NCBI RefSeq assembly: GCF_013184805.1
Contig: NZ_JAATNG010000001.1
Coordinates: 682,001 to 746,000, forward strand
Source: Pseudoruegeria sp. HB172150
GTDB taxonomy: Bacteria; Pseudomonadota; Alphaproteobacteria; Rhodobacterales; Rhodobacteraceae
Reading direction: 5' to 3'
DNA: 64,000 nt
Shown in pieces: positions 1 through 7,452 of the stretch (positions within the stretch are counted from its first letter, which is position 1; each line of letters starts with the position of its first letter). Under the pieces are notes generated by a model. That model was not told the origin of the DNA, ran no database searches, and worked only from the letters and a program-made list of their open reading frames with translations. Made by a program: the position numbers and the translations under genes.

Positions 1-494
1 GAGGAAATCGTTACCGCGTCGTTGATGTTCAGGCCGGACACGTCGACGGTCACGTGATCCGGAATCTCGCCGGCGGTCACGATCAGTTCGATTTCAGGGC
101 GGACCACCGTCAGAACGCCGCCGCGCTTGATGCCGGGCGAGGTTTCCTGGCCGACGAACTCGACCGGGATGAACAGGTTGATCTTGGTGGTCCGGCGCAG
201 GCGCATGAAATCGACATGCGTCGGCAGGTCCTTGACGACATCGCGCTGCACGTTGCGGCAGATGACGCGGACGTCGTCGTGGCCATCGACCTTCATGTTG
301 AAGAGCGTGGACAGGAAACGGCCTGCCCTGAGGTTCTTCAGAAGTTCGTTGAAGGGCAGGTTGATCGGCAGCGGGTCGATCCCGCCTCCGTAAACGATGC
401 CCGGTACCAGGTTGTCACGGCGTGCTTGACGGGCGGCCCCCTTGCCTGTCCCCGTCCGTTCCGTGGCGATGAGATCTGGAATCTCGCCAGCCAT
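1..494 (-). CDS. rplY: 50S ribosomal protein L25/Ctc, 3' end cut by the window
   Basis: L25 binds 5S rRNA in the large ribosomal subunit. Reading the minus strand from the ATG at 494 gives a protein starting [20 protein letters not shown], then a segment with VPGIVYGGG and [14 protein letters not shown], which is the L25 N-terminal 5S-binding domain. The beginning of the C-terminal TL5/Ctc extension follows ([19 protein letters not shown] and an [15 protein letters not shown] segment). About 164 residues are present and the frame is open to the window edge, so this is the long Ctc form typical of alphaproteobacteria. A GGAGAA Shine-Dalgarno lies 6 bases before the start. The gene is divergent from the MFS transporter. 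Confidence 0.93.
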   Translation of the reverse strand, partial: MAGEIPDLIATERTGTGKGAARQARRDNLVPGIVYGGGIDPLPINLPFNELLKNLRAGRFLSTLFNMKVDGHDDVRVICRNVQRDVVKDLPTHVDFMRLRRTTKINLFIPVEFVGQETSPGIKRGGVLTVVRPEIELIVTAGEIPDHVTVDVSGLNINDAVTIS

Positions 495-668
495 TTTCGG
501 TTCTCCTAAAATCAAGCGTTCTGGGGCATCCTCCAAGGGTGTATGCCCCGATGAAGCGCCGCCTATAGTGCAGAACGCGGGTGAGGGGAAGTGTGTTTTT
601 CGCTTGCGGGCGGAGGCGCAGCGGCTAGCGTCGCCGAACCTTTGCCCCCAAGCCCGAGTCATCGTGCC

Positions 669-1832
669 ATGAACATGTTCACCGCCCTTCGTGCGTCCCG
701 CGCTTCTGCCGCCGCGCTGGCCTCTGTCGGCGTGATGTGGGGTGCTTTTGCCGGGCTGGTGCCGGATATCAAGGATCGGGTCGGCGCGTCGGACGCGGAA
801 CTGGGCGCGGCGCTGCTGGCGTCGGCGCTGGGCGGGGTGATCGCAATGTGGGCGGCGCCGTGGACCGGGCAGCGGCTGGGGCGATTCACGCTGCCGGTGC
901 TGGGGCTGGTGATCTGTATCTCTGTCCTGCTTCCGATGTTCCCGACCGGAGTTGTCGGCCTAGGCGTGGTCCTGTTCGCGATGGGGATCAGCGTTGCGAC
1001 GCTGGACATTTCGGCGAACGTGCATATTAGCGGGCTGGAGGCGCGGCACGGGCTGCACCTGATGAACGTGAACCACGCGATGTTCTCCTTTGCCTTCGCC
1101 GGGGCGGCCTGGGGAGCTGGGCTTGGTCGCAAGGCGGGGCTGGGGCCGGAGCATATCCTGCCGTTCATGTCGCTGGCCTGCCTGGTGCTGACCTTCGCGA
1201 TGCGGGTGCCGCAGGTGGCGGATGCGCCAGAGGCCGATGCCATAGACGCGCCGCGCCGGCCGCCCTGGGGCGCGATCGTGCTGACCGGCCTTATCCTCTT
1301 TTCCGCCTTCATCGGCGAGAACGCCACCGAGGCGTGGTCGGCGCTGCATATCGAGCGCACGCTGGGTGCCGAGCCGGGGCATGGCAGCTTCGGCCCCGCA
1401 ACGCTGGGTCTTGTGATGGCGTTCGGGCGCCTATCTGGCCAGTTGCTGACCGCGAAGCTGGGCGATGCGCGGCTGATCTTCTATTCGGCGCTGCTGGGGA
1501 TGCTGGGTGCGCTGACCATTGCCGCAGCGCAGTCGGTGCCGGTGGCTCTGGCCGGCGTGGCCGTCACCGGGCTGGGAATGGCGGTGATCGTGCCCTCGGT
1601 CACATCGATCCTCGGCGCGCGGGTCACCGAGCGCCAGCGCGCGCACGCGATTTCGCGGTCGTGGATGGTGGGCATGGTTGGGTTCTTCATCGGGCCGTCG
1701 ATGATGGGCGGAATCGCGGAGCTGTTCGGCCTGCGCCTGTCTTTTGTGGCCGTGGCGCTGATCATCTCGATGATCCTGCCGGCGATCTGGGCGCTGGCCT
1801 GGCGCCCGGCGCGGCTGGCCGGGCAGCCCTGA
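669..1832 (+). CDS. MFS transporter, YbjJ-like
   Basis: A 387-residue polytopic membrane protein with about 12 hydrophobic segments, read as a major facilitator superfamily exporter. It has alternating Gly/Ala-rich helices, a polar central loop near residues 195-215 and a second half opening with a [13 protein letters not shown] segment. It resembles the YbjJ-type MFS proteins common in Rhodobacteraceae. The substrate cannot be told from sequence. I chose the ATG at 669 ([10 protein letters not shown]) because an in-frame start 78 bases upstream would add a tail with no similarity to a transporter N-terminus. It stands alone, divergent from rplY and convergent with lldD. Confidence 0.8.
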   Translation: MNMFTALRASRASAAALASVGVMWGAFAGLVPDIKDRVGASDAELGAALLASALGGVIAMWAAPWTGQRLGRFTLPVLGLVICISVLLPMFPTGVVGLGVVLFAMGISVATLDISANVHISGLEARHGLHLMNVNHAMFSFAFAGAAWGAGLGRKAGLGPEHILPFMSLACLVLTFAMRVPQVADAPEADAIDAPRRPPWGAIVLTGLILFSAFIGENATEAWSALHIERTLGAEPGHGSFGPATLGLVMAFGRLSGQLLTAKLGDARLIFYSALLGMLGALTIAAAQSVPVALAGVAVTGLGMAVIVPSVTSILGARVTERQRAHAISRSWMVGMVGFFIGPSMMGGIAELFGLRLSFVAVALIISMILPAIWALAWRPARLAGQP

Positions 1833-1883
1833 AGTGTTTGGGTATCCAGCTTCAGGCTTAGAGATAACCGATCTGGTGACTGG

Positions 1884-3053
1884 TCAGGCGGGTTGCCAGC
1901 GTCCCTCGAAACCCTCCGGTATCAGCAGGATGTCGCGGTCGAGGTCTTTGATGGTCTTGCGACCGCAGAACGCCATGGACTTGTCGAGCTCGTTCCGGAT
2001 GACTTCGAGTGCGGTCGACACGCCTTTCTTGCCCATTGCGCCCAGCCCGTAGATCGCGGCGCGGCCGATATAGGTTCCCTTGGCGCCCATCGCGAGCGCC
2101 TTCAGCACGTCCTGGCCGGAACGGATGCCGCTGTCGAGATGCACTTCCATCTTGTCGCCAACCGTGTCCAGGATCGCCGGCAGAGCGCGGATCGAGCTGA
2201 GTGCGCCGTCGAGCTGGCGGCCGCCATGGTTCGACACGATAATCGCATCGGCGCCGGAATTCAGCGCAAGCTTCGCATCTTCCGCGTCGATGATGCCCTT
2301 CAGGATCAGCGGGCCGCCCCAGAGGTCCTTGATCTGGCGAACCTTTTCCCAATCGAGCGAGGGATCGAAGCTTTCCGCCGCCCAGACAGAGAGAGAGCTG
2401 AGGTCGCTGACACCCTTCACGTGGCCGACGATGTTGCCGAAGCTCTTGCGCGGCGTTTTCGCCATGGCTGCGGCCCAAGACCATTTAGTCGACAGGTCGG
2501 CGATGTTGGAAAGCGAGGGTTTCAGCGGCACCGTCAAGCCATTTTTCAGGTCCTTGTGCCGCTGGCCAAGGATCTGCAGATCCAACGTCAGCACCAGCGC
2601 GGAGCATTTCGCCTCTTTCGCGCGCTCGATCATGCGGACGACGAAGTCCCAGTCGCGCATCACATAGAGCTGGAACCAGAACGGCTTGTCGACATGCGCG
2701 GCAACGTCCTCGACCGAACAGACCGACATGGTGGAGAGCGTGAACTGGGTGCCGGCCTCGTGGGCGGCCTGACAGGCGAGGATCTCTCCATCGGCCCATT
2801 GCATGCCGGTTGAGCCCACAGGGGCCAGCGCCACCGGCATCGAGACGTCCTGGCCGATCATCTGCGTGGCGGTGGAGCGGCCGTTCATATCGACGGCCAC
2901 GCGCTGGCGCAGGTAAATCTTGTCGAAATCCGATGAATTCTCGCGGAATGTCTGTTCCGTCCAGCTGCCCGACTCGCAATAGTCGAAGAACATCTTCGGC
3001 ACCCGGCGCTTGTAGATGCGCTTCAGGTCCTCGATTTCGGTGATCACGGGCAT
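1884..3053 (-). CDS. lldD: FMN-dependent L-lactate dehydrogenase family
   Basis: This 389-residue protein is an FMN-dependent alpha-hydroxy-acid dehydrogenase (LldD, glycolate oxidase and mandelate dehydrogenase family), which oxidises a 2-hydroxy acid, most likely L-lactate to pyruvate, and feeds electrons to the respiratory chain. The TIM-barrel signature SNHGGRQLDG is at residues 274-283 with the catalytic base His276. Upstream lie the LAPVGSTGMQ flavin-binding segment and FQLYVMRD. The length fits the family. A GGAGGA ribosome site precedes the ATG at 3053. An Lrp-type regulator lies 85 bases upstream on the same strand and may be co-transcribed. L-lactate as substrate is inferred from family resemblance. 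Confidence 0.88.
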   Translation of the reverse strand: MPVITEIEDLKRIYKRRVPKMFFDYCESGSWTEQTFRENSSDFDKIYLRQRVAVDMNGRSTATQMIGQDVSMPVALAPVGSTGMQWADGEILACQAAHEAGTQFTLSTMSVCSVEDVAAHVDKPFWFQLYVMRDWDFVVRMIERAKEAKCSALVLTLDLQILGQRHKDLKNGLTVPLKPSLSNIADLSTKWSWAAAMAKTPRKSFGNIVGHVKGVSDLSSLSVWAAESFDPSLDWEKVRQIKDLWGGPLILKGIIDAEDAKLALNSGADAIIVSNHGGRQLDGALSSIRALPAILDTVGDKMEVHLDSGIRSGQDVLKALAMGAKGTYIGRAAIYGLGAMGKKGVSTALEVIRNELDKSMAFCGRKTIKDLDRDILLIPEGFEGRWQPA

Positions 3054-3138
3054 TGGGGTCCTCCACGGGTCTCGGCCTTATTGCGTTAGCAGGGCGGTGC
3101 GGCGGAGACAATCTTGTCAGTGGCGCGCGCGGGATTGG

Positions 3139-3612
3139 TCAGTCACTTGCCTTCAGCGGCAGGGCGCTGCGGCTCTTGATCCGGCGCAGAACGAAATTGG
3201 TGGTAGTTGCGCGGACGAGGCCGGTGGCCAACAGTTCCTTCATCAGGAATTCCTCCAATGCCTCGGGATCCTCGGCCACGACCTTGAGCACGTAATCGGA
3301 TTCCCCAGTGATCGAGGCGCATTCGATGATGCGGTCGTCGCGGGCGACGAATTCGTTGAAGCGCGCGATTGACTGTTCGCGGTGGTCTATCAGCGAGACA
3401 TGGACATAGGCGAGGGCGTGGAGGCCGACCTTGCGAGCGTTCAGGATGGCGACCTGGCGGTCGATGACACCGGACGCTTCCAGCGCTTTGATCCGGCGCC
3501 AGCAGGGGGAGGGTGTGAGACCCGCGCGGTCTGCGATCTCGTTAAGGCTGAGTTTGCAGTCGGACTGGAGGGCGCGGAGGATGGCAACGTCGAACTGGTC
3601 GAGGTTGGGCAA
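3139..3612 (-). CDS. Lrp/AsnC family transcriptional regulator
   Basis: This 157-residue protein has the standard Lrp layout: an N-terminal winged helix-turn-helix (LDQFDVAILRALQ..., then LSLNEIADRAGLTPSPCWRRIKALE, residues about 4-50) and a C-terminal RAM ligand-binding domain with the GESDYVLKV segment. It is divergent from phenylalanine hydroxylase, whose start lies 122 bases away. PhhA regulation by a neighbouring Lrp-type protein responding to an aromatic amino acid is a common arrangement, so control of phhA and of itself is the simplest reading. The near-palindrome at 3648-3663 is a candidate site. Confidence 0.9.
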   Translation of the reverse strand: MPNLDQFDVAILRALQSDCKLSLNEIADRAGLTPSPCWRRIKALEASGVIDRQVAILNARKVGLHALAYVHVSLIDHREQSIARFNEFVARDDRIIECASITGESDYVLKVVAEDPEALEEFLMKELLATGLVRATTTNFVLRRIKSRSALPLKASD

Positions 3613-3647
3613 TGTTTTCCTCCTTTCATTTTAATCGAGGTAAATCT

Positions 3648-3663
3648 TGCCCCAATTGAGGCA
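3648..3663. promoter_or_regulatory. Candidate Lrp-type operator between the regulator and phhA
   Basis: TGCCCCAATTGAGGCA is a 16-bp near-perfect palindrome (14 of 16 positions symmetric) centred on CAATTG, in the 121-bp divergent space between the Lrp regulator and phhA. Lrp/AsnC proteins bind A/T-centred palindromes of about this size. Its role is inferred from position only. Confidence 0.4.
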
Positions 3664-3733
3664 TTGTAGGGAGCGGATTGGCAAGTCTTTTCCAGAACAC
3701 GCGAGTAGCCTTGCGGGTGAGGAGGAGCTTTCC

Positions 3734-4528
3734 ATGCCCAAGAACACGACCTATGCGTCGAAAAAGCCTGATGCGTCCGGGCATATCCAATACACGCCTG
3801 AGGAGGATGCCGTCTGGCGCGACCTGATCGCGGCACAGCTGCCTCGTGTGGAGCGGTACATGGCGCGGCCGTATCTCGAAGGTCTGGCCGCGCTGGACCT
3901 GCCGCGGGACCGGGTGCCGCAGTGCACCGAGCTTTCGGAGACGCTGCGCGATCTGACCGGCTGGCGCGTGGAACCGGTTCCGGCACTGATCCCGTTCGGG
4001 ACTTTCTTCGGGATGCTGGCGGACCGGGCCTTTCCGGCGGCGAGTTTCATCCGGCGGCGGGAGCATTTCGACTATATCGAGGAGCCGGACATCTTTCACG
4101 AGATCTTCGGCCATGCACCGCTGCTGACCCATCCAGAGTTCGCAGCGTTCAGCCAGGCGATCGGAAAGGCAGGGCTAAAAGCGCGGAAGGAGGATCACGC
4201 GTGGCTCATCCGGCTCTACTGGTTCACCATCGAATTCGGGCTGATGCGCGAGGATGGCCGGATCAAGGGGCTGGGTTCCGGGCTGGCGTCTTCGACAGCG
4301 GAACTTGAGCACGCGACCTCGAATGTGCCGCTGAAGCGCGATTTCGATGTCGTCGACATCCTGCGCACCAGCTACCGGATCGATATCCCGCAGCCAGTTT
4401 ACTATGTCATCTCGGATCTCGAGGAGCTGTTCGCTGCTGCCGCGCGTGACCTGCTTGCCGAAGTGGCAGAGGCGCGCAGGCTGGGCGTGTTGCCGCCGCT
4501 CTATCCGGCGAAGGAGGATGCGGCCTAG
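3734..4528 (+). CDS. phhA: Phenylalanine 4-monooxygenase
   Basis: PhhA converts L-phenylalanine to L-tyrosine with O2 and a tetrahydropterin cofactor, in the cytoplasm. The 264-residue single-domain bacterial form is present. The non-haem iron facial triad is visible: His122 and His127 in DIFHEIFGHAP, and Glu167 in YWFTIEFGL. The start at 3734 (MPKNTTYASK) is fixed by a strong GGAGGAG Shine-Dalgarno; an upstream in-frame start would run through the divergent promoter. It is divergent from an Lrp-type regulator and convergent with trpA, 15 bases away. The GAGGAGGA ribosome site is complementary over 8 bases to the CCUCCUCCC loops of the nearby hairpin array; whether that matters is unknown. 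Confidence 0.93.
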   Translation: MPKNTTYASKKPDASGHIQYTPEEDAVWRDLIAAQLPRVERYMARPYLEGLAALDLPRDRVPQCTELSETLRDLTGWRVEPVPALIPFGTFFGMLADRAFPAASFIRRREHFDYIEEPDIFHEIFGHAPLLTHPEFAAFSQAIGKAGLKARKEDHAWLIRLYWFTIEFGLMREDGRIKGLGSGLASSTAELEHATSNVPLKRDFDVVDILRTSYRIDIPQPVYYVISDLEELFAAAARDLLAEVAEARRLGVLPPLYPAKEDAA

Positions 4529-4543
4529 CCGGCAGGCCGCGTC

Positions 4544-5335
4544 TCAGGCGCTGTGGGCGCCGTCGGCGAGCGATTTGACAAATGCGCAGACCTTATCCGG
4601 GCTTTCCCCGTTGCCGACACGGGCCACGATGGCCGAGCCGACGACCGAGCCGTCGGCGACGCTGGCGATGGCTGCAGCAGCTTCGGGCGTCTTGATGCCG
4701 AAACCGACGACGATCGGAAGGTCGGTCTTCGCCTTGATGCGCGCGACCTCGGGGCCGACATCGGCGGCCTGCGCTTCGGCGGAGCCGGTGATGCCGGTGA
4801 TCGAAACGTAATAGACGAAGCCGGAGGTGTTCTGCAGGACCTTGGGGAGGCGACGGTCATCGGTGGTCGGCGTGGCAAGGCGGATGAAGTTCAGGCCAGC
4901 CTTCTGTGCCGGGATACACAGCTCGTCATCTTCTTCCGGCGGCAGGTCGACGATGATTAGGCCATCTATGCCGGCCGCCTTTGCGTCGGACAGGAAGCGG
5001 TCGACGCCGCGGCTGTAGATCGGGTTGTAGTAACCCATCAGCACGATCGGCGTGCTGTCATCCTCCTTGCGGAACTCCACCACCAAATCCAGTGTCTTCT
5101 GCAGGGTCATGCCTGCGGCGAGGGCGCGCTGGCCGGCGAGCTGGATCGTCGGACCGTCCGCCATCGGGTCGGTGAAGGGCAGGCCAAGCTCGATGATGTC
5201 GACACCGGCCGCGGGCAGACCCTTTACCACATCCAGCGAGGTGGCGTAGTCCGGATCGCCGGCCATTACGTAGGCGACGAAAGCTTTCTTTCCGGCAGCC
5301 TTCAGTTCAGCGAATTTGGCGTCGATCCTGGTCAT
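4544..5335 (-). CDS. trpA: Tryptophan synthase alpha subunit
   Basis: TrpA cleaves indole-3-glycerol phosphate to indole and glyceraldehyde 3-phosphate; indole then passes to TrpB. The 263-residue TIM barrel shows the catalytic pair Glu49 in [12 protein letters not shown] and Asp60 in MADGPTIQ, and a C-terminal phosphate-binding region with [10 protein letters not shown] and [11 protein letters not shown] placed the start at 5335 ([11 protein letters not shown]), the conserved N-terminus, preceded by AGGAAGAG; a start 57 bases further upstream adds residues foreign to the family. trpB is not adjacent in this window, so the usual trpBA pairing is either broken or trpB lies elsewhere. Confidence 0.95.
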   Translation of the reverse strand: MTRIDAKFAELKAAGKKAFVAYVMAGDPDYATSLDVVKGLPAAGVDIIELGLPFTDPMADGPTIQLAGQRALAAGMTLQKTLDLVVEFRKEDDSTPIVLMGYYNPIYSRGVDRFLSDAKAAGIDGLIIVDLPPEEDDELCIPAQKAGLNFIRLATPTTDDRRLPKVLQNTSGFVYYVSITGITGSAEAQAADVGPEVARIKAKTDLPIVVGFGIKTPEAAAAIASVADGSVVGSAIVARVGNGESPDKVCAFVKSLADGAHSA

Positions 5336-5575
5336 GTCGGTCTCTTCCTGCGGTCCGATGGCGGGTTTGGCGAATGGGCAGAGGGAAATCAATCCCCCGT
5401 GTCGTCCGGCATGTGGTTAATGCGCGTGCGCAACCGCAAATCCGCCATGAAATCTGCACCCGCAGCCAGTTGGTGCGTTAACGCCCCGTGAATTCGACGG
5501 AGGGCCGCTGGTTCCGACTCTGGCGGAGGCGCATACTGTCGGCATTTCAAGCAGGTAACGATTTTGGGTGCTGAG

Positions 5576-5959
5576 ATGTTTTATGACCAATTTGTTCGTA
5601 TCACGGCGGCTGCGCTGTTGGCCGCCGGTATCAATGGCGGTTCCGAGGCAAATGAAATGAATGCCCCGGGGCCGTCCGAAACCGAACTGCTGAGCTATTT
5701 CGTTTGCTCCGACATGGCAGAAGCCGGCCTGTTGCCGCGGGATATCGCGGCGGCCTGCAGCATAACCTATCTGAAGGTGAAGCTTAGCTTTCTGCCCGGT
5801 GTCGGGCTGGACGACTATTTAGCTATCGACGCTGCGTCGCGAGCGCAGGTCAGCCGCGCAGGCTATGATGCGTTGCGCGACTGGTACCGGCAGAACCCGG
5901 CACGGGTGGATGCGCTGAGGGAACGGGTGCGAGCGCAAAGCGTGGCCGCGGTACGGTAG
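5576..5959 (+). CDS. Small exported protein of unknown function
   Basis: A 127-residue protein that I do not recognise. It begins MFYDQFVRITAAALLAAG, a plausible short signal peptide with a possible cleavage after GGSEA. A mostly helical polar domain follows, with two cysteines (CSDMAEAG and AAACSITY) that could form a disulfide. A TTG 12 bases upstream is also possible as start; neither has a strong Shine-Dalgarno. It stands alone between divergent trpA and the convergent VOC gene. Codon use looks like the neighbours, so it is probably a real gene. Function unknown. Confidence 0.55.
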   Translation: MFYDQFVRITAAALLAAGINGGSEANEMNAPGPSETELLSYFVCSDMAEAGLLPRDIAAACSITYLKVKLSFLPGVGLDDYLAIDAASRAQVSRAGYDALRDWYRQNPARVDALRERVRAQSVAAVR

Positions 5960-5996
5960 CTGGTACAGGCGCGGCGCGAGACGCGCCGCGCCTGCC

Positions 5997-6404
5997 TTAC
6001 TTGTCGCAATTGACCATCCAGCCGACGCCAAACCTGTCGCGGCACATGCCGAAGCCCTTGGCCCAGAAGGTTTCGGCAAAATCCATCTCGACCTTGCCGC
6101 CCTCGGACAGTTTGTCGAATATTGCCTTTCCCTCTTCCACCGTTGGCCATCCGGTCTGCAGGGTGACGCCCGAGAATCCCTTGTGCGGTGACATGCCGCC
6201 CGTGTCAGAAGCGAGGATCTCCCGGTCACCCAGTTGCAGGCTGGCATGGGCTACCATCGACTTGTTCTCGTCGGTGACCCACTCGGTATCCGGCATATCG
6301 GAAAAGCGCATCAGGCTGGTGATCTCACCACCGAAGACCCCGGCGTAGAAAGTCAGCGCCTCTTCGCAATTGCCGTCGAATGTCAGGTAGGGGTTGAGTT
6401 CCAT
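5997..6404 (-). CDS. VOC family protein, PhnB-like
   Basis: This 135-residue protein belongs to the vicinal oxygen chelate fold, in the PhnB/3-demethylubiquinone-methyltransferase-like group. The diagnostic opening is MELNPYLTFDGNCEEALTFY, with FGGEITSLMRFSD and a C-terminal GMCRDRFGVGWMVNC segment. Proteins of this group are small metal-binding or degenerate members with no settled reaction. The start at 6404 follows a GGAGGA ribosome site; longer in-frame starts run into non-family sequence. It lies downstream of the hairpin array on the same strand, 120 bases past the array terminator. Confidence 0.85.
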   Translation of the reverse strand: MELNPYLTFDGNCEEALTFYAGVFGGEITSLMRFSDMPDTEWVTDENKSMVAHASLQLGDREILASDTGGMSPHKGFSGVTLQTGWPTVEEGKAIFDKLSEGGKVEMDFAETFWAKGFGMCRDRFGVGWMVNCDK

Positions 6405-6511
6405 AACGCATCCTCCATGGCGTGCGCGCATGCTTCCATGGGTGCCGGATTCGCGCAATCGCGGCCCGTGGGGCGGGCGGAGGCTTGCCACCGCGGTGGG
6501 CTGTGGTGTTC

Positions 6512-6520
6512 GGGGGGGGG
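6512..6520. repeat. G9 homopolymer tract
   Basis: Nine consecutive G on the plus strand, directly after the T tract of the array terminator as read on the minus strand. Such tracts are prone to slippage in replication and in sequencing. It lies outside any gene I call. Confidence 0.9.
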
Positions 6521-6523
6521 CAG

Positions 6524-6567
6524 AAAAAGCAACGGCGGCGCCCAGGGAGGAGGAAGGGCGCCGCCGT
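6524..6567 (-). terminator. Rho-independent terminator formed by the last array hairpin
   Basis: The final hairpin on the minus strand has a perfect 12-bp GC-rich stem (6532-6543 with 6556-6567). It is followed 4 bases later by five T residues (minus strand, 6528-6524). This gives the DUF1127/array transcript a defined 3' end. None of the other nine hairpins has a T5 tract directly after it. Confidence 0.75.
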
Positions 6568-6964
6568 CTGTATCTGCGACCGCCAGGGAGGAGGAAGGCG
6601 TCCGCAGTATCCGGTAGAGCGGCGGTGCTCAGGGAGGAGGAAGAGCACCGCCGCCTTTACCTGCAGGCACCCTAGGGAGGAGGATGGGCACCTGCGGCAT
6701 CTTTCAAAGAACGGCGGTGCCTCAGGGAGGAGGAAGAGACACCGCCGTCTTTGGTCGCTGACACCCAGGGAGGAGGAAGGGCGCCAGCGGTAAACTCAGA
6801 GCGGCGGTACCTAGGGAGGAGGTAAGGCACCGCCGCCTTTGACGCGGAAACCACAGGGAGGAGGAAGTGGTTCCCGCGGAAGAAAGGTGCGGCGACATCA
6901 GGGAGGAGGAAGATGTCGCCGCGAGTTTTCAGACAACCTAGGGAGGAGGAGAAGGCAGTCTGAA
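6532..6964 (-). ncRNA. Ten-hairpin CcsR/cuckoo-type small RNA array
   Basis: Ten imperfect hairpins follow the DUF1127 stop codon at a 40-50 base period. In minus-strand order their extents are 6928-6964, 6889-6922, 6843-6878, 6801-6836, 6756-6789, 6711-6748, 6663-6695, 6619-6654, 6575-6606 and 6532-6567. Stems are 10-13 bp and differ in sequence, but every loop reads UUCCUCCUCCCU or a near variant. Seven stems contain A.C mismatches when folded on the plus strand, and all of these become G.U wobbles on the minus strand, so the RNA is minus-sense. This matches the CcsR1-4 small RNAs of Rhodobacter sphaeroides, which lie downstream of a DUF1127 gene and expose CCUCCUCCC in their loops; related alphaproteobacterial RNAs are called cuckoo RNAs. 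The loop resembles the anti-Shine-Dalgarno of 16S rRNA. Stems alternate between two classes, suggesting five two-hairpin units. Expected to be cut from a shared transcript. Confidence 0.9.
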
Positions 6965-6975
6965 CTCAAAACTCC

Positions 6976-7191
6976 TTATTCGCCGTATGCCGCCGTGCGG
7001 GCGATTGAACGCAGCTCCGAGCGGCTAATGCCCAGGTCGCTCAGCTCCCGGTGCGACAGCTCCTGCAGCTCGCGCAGCGTCTCGTTGTAAAGACGGCGCT
7101 TGCCATAGGCGGCACGGGCGCGATCGAATTCCTGGCGCAGACGAAAGACCAGCCCGGTCTCGTATGCTTTGATGTCGTTGGTGAAAGCCAT
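6976..7191 (-). CDS. DUF1127 small protein, CcaF1-like RNA-binding candidate
   Basis: A 71-residue basic protein starting MAFTNDIKAYETGLVFRLRQ. The C-terminal DUF1127 motif reads LRELQELSHRELSDLGISRS, followed by ELRSIARTAAYGE. In Rhodobacter sphaeroides the DUF1127 protein CcaF1, encoded just before the CcsR RNAs, binds RNA and affects small-RNA maturation and turnover; the same gene order here makes that role likely. The start at 7191 is preceded by AAGGAAAG. The stop is 12 bases before the first hairpin, so gene and array should be one transcript. The 261-bp space upstream, shared with divergent mrp, has a TTGAAGCG on the minus strand (7308-7301), but I see no convincing -10 partner. Confidence 0.88.
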   Translation of the reverse strand: MAFTNDIKAYETGLVFRLRQEFDRARAAYGKRRLYNETLRELQELSHRELSDLGISRSELRSIARTAAYGE

Positions 7192-7452
7192 TTGCTTTCC
7201 TTCGTACTCGTGTTGGGTGCGGTGAACCGGCCGCTGCCGTTTGCGTTCCGCCGCTGTTGGAGCCAACATAAGCCGATGCTGCGTGTGCACAATCCCAAAG
7301 CGCTTCAATTCTGCCATGCAGCATGTGCATACGTGCCCTAGCGTAATGCTTAATATGTGACGCATGAATTTTCGGCATTCGGCGGAAGCGCTCTTGAGAT
7401 TTGCCGAATAGCTGACACGTAATGCCCAAGGTTTGGGCGGGGATGGAATGCA

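Noticed and set aside
4544-5335. trp leader or attenuator for trpA
   Set aside because: The 240 bases upstream show no Trp-rich leader peptide or paired terminator/antiterminator stems.
6394-6854. Open frames through the hairpin array that read as Arg/Gly-rich proteins
   Set aside because: They are a by-product of the repeated GGGAGGAGG loops; no ribosome site, no conserved domain, and the structure is explained by RNA folding.
6532-6964. CRISPR-like array (regular period with a shared 12-base core)
   Set aside because: The conserved part is a loop between complementary arms, the arms differ in a compensatory way, and there are no equal repeats, spacers of fixed length or cas genes.
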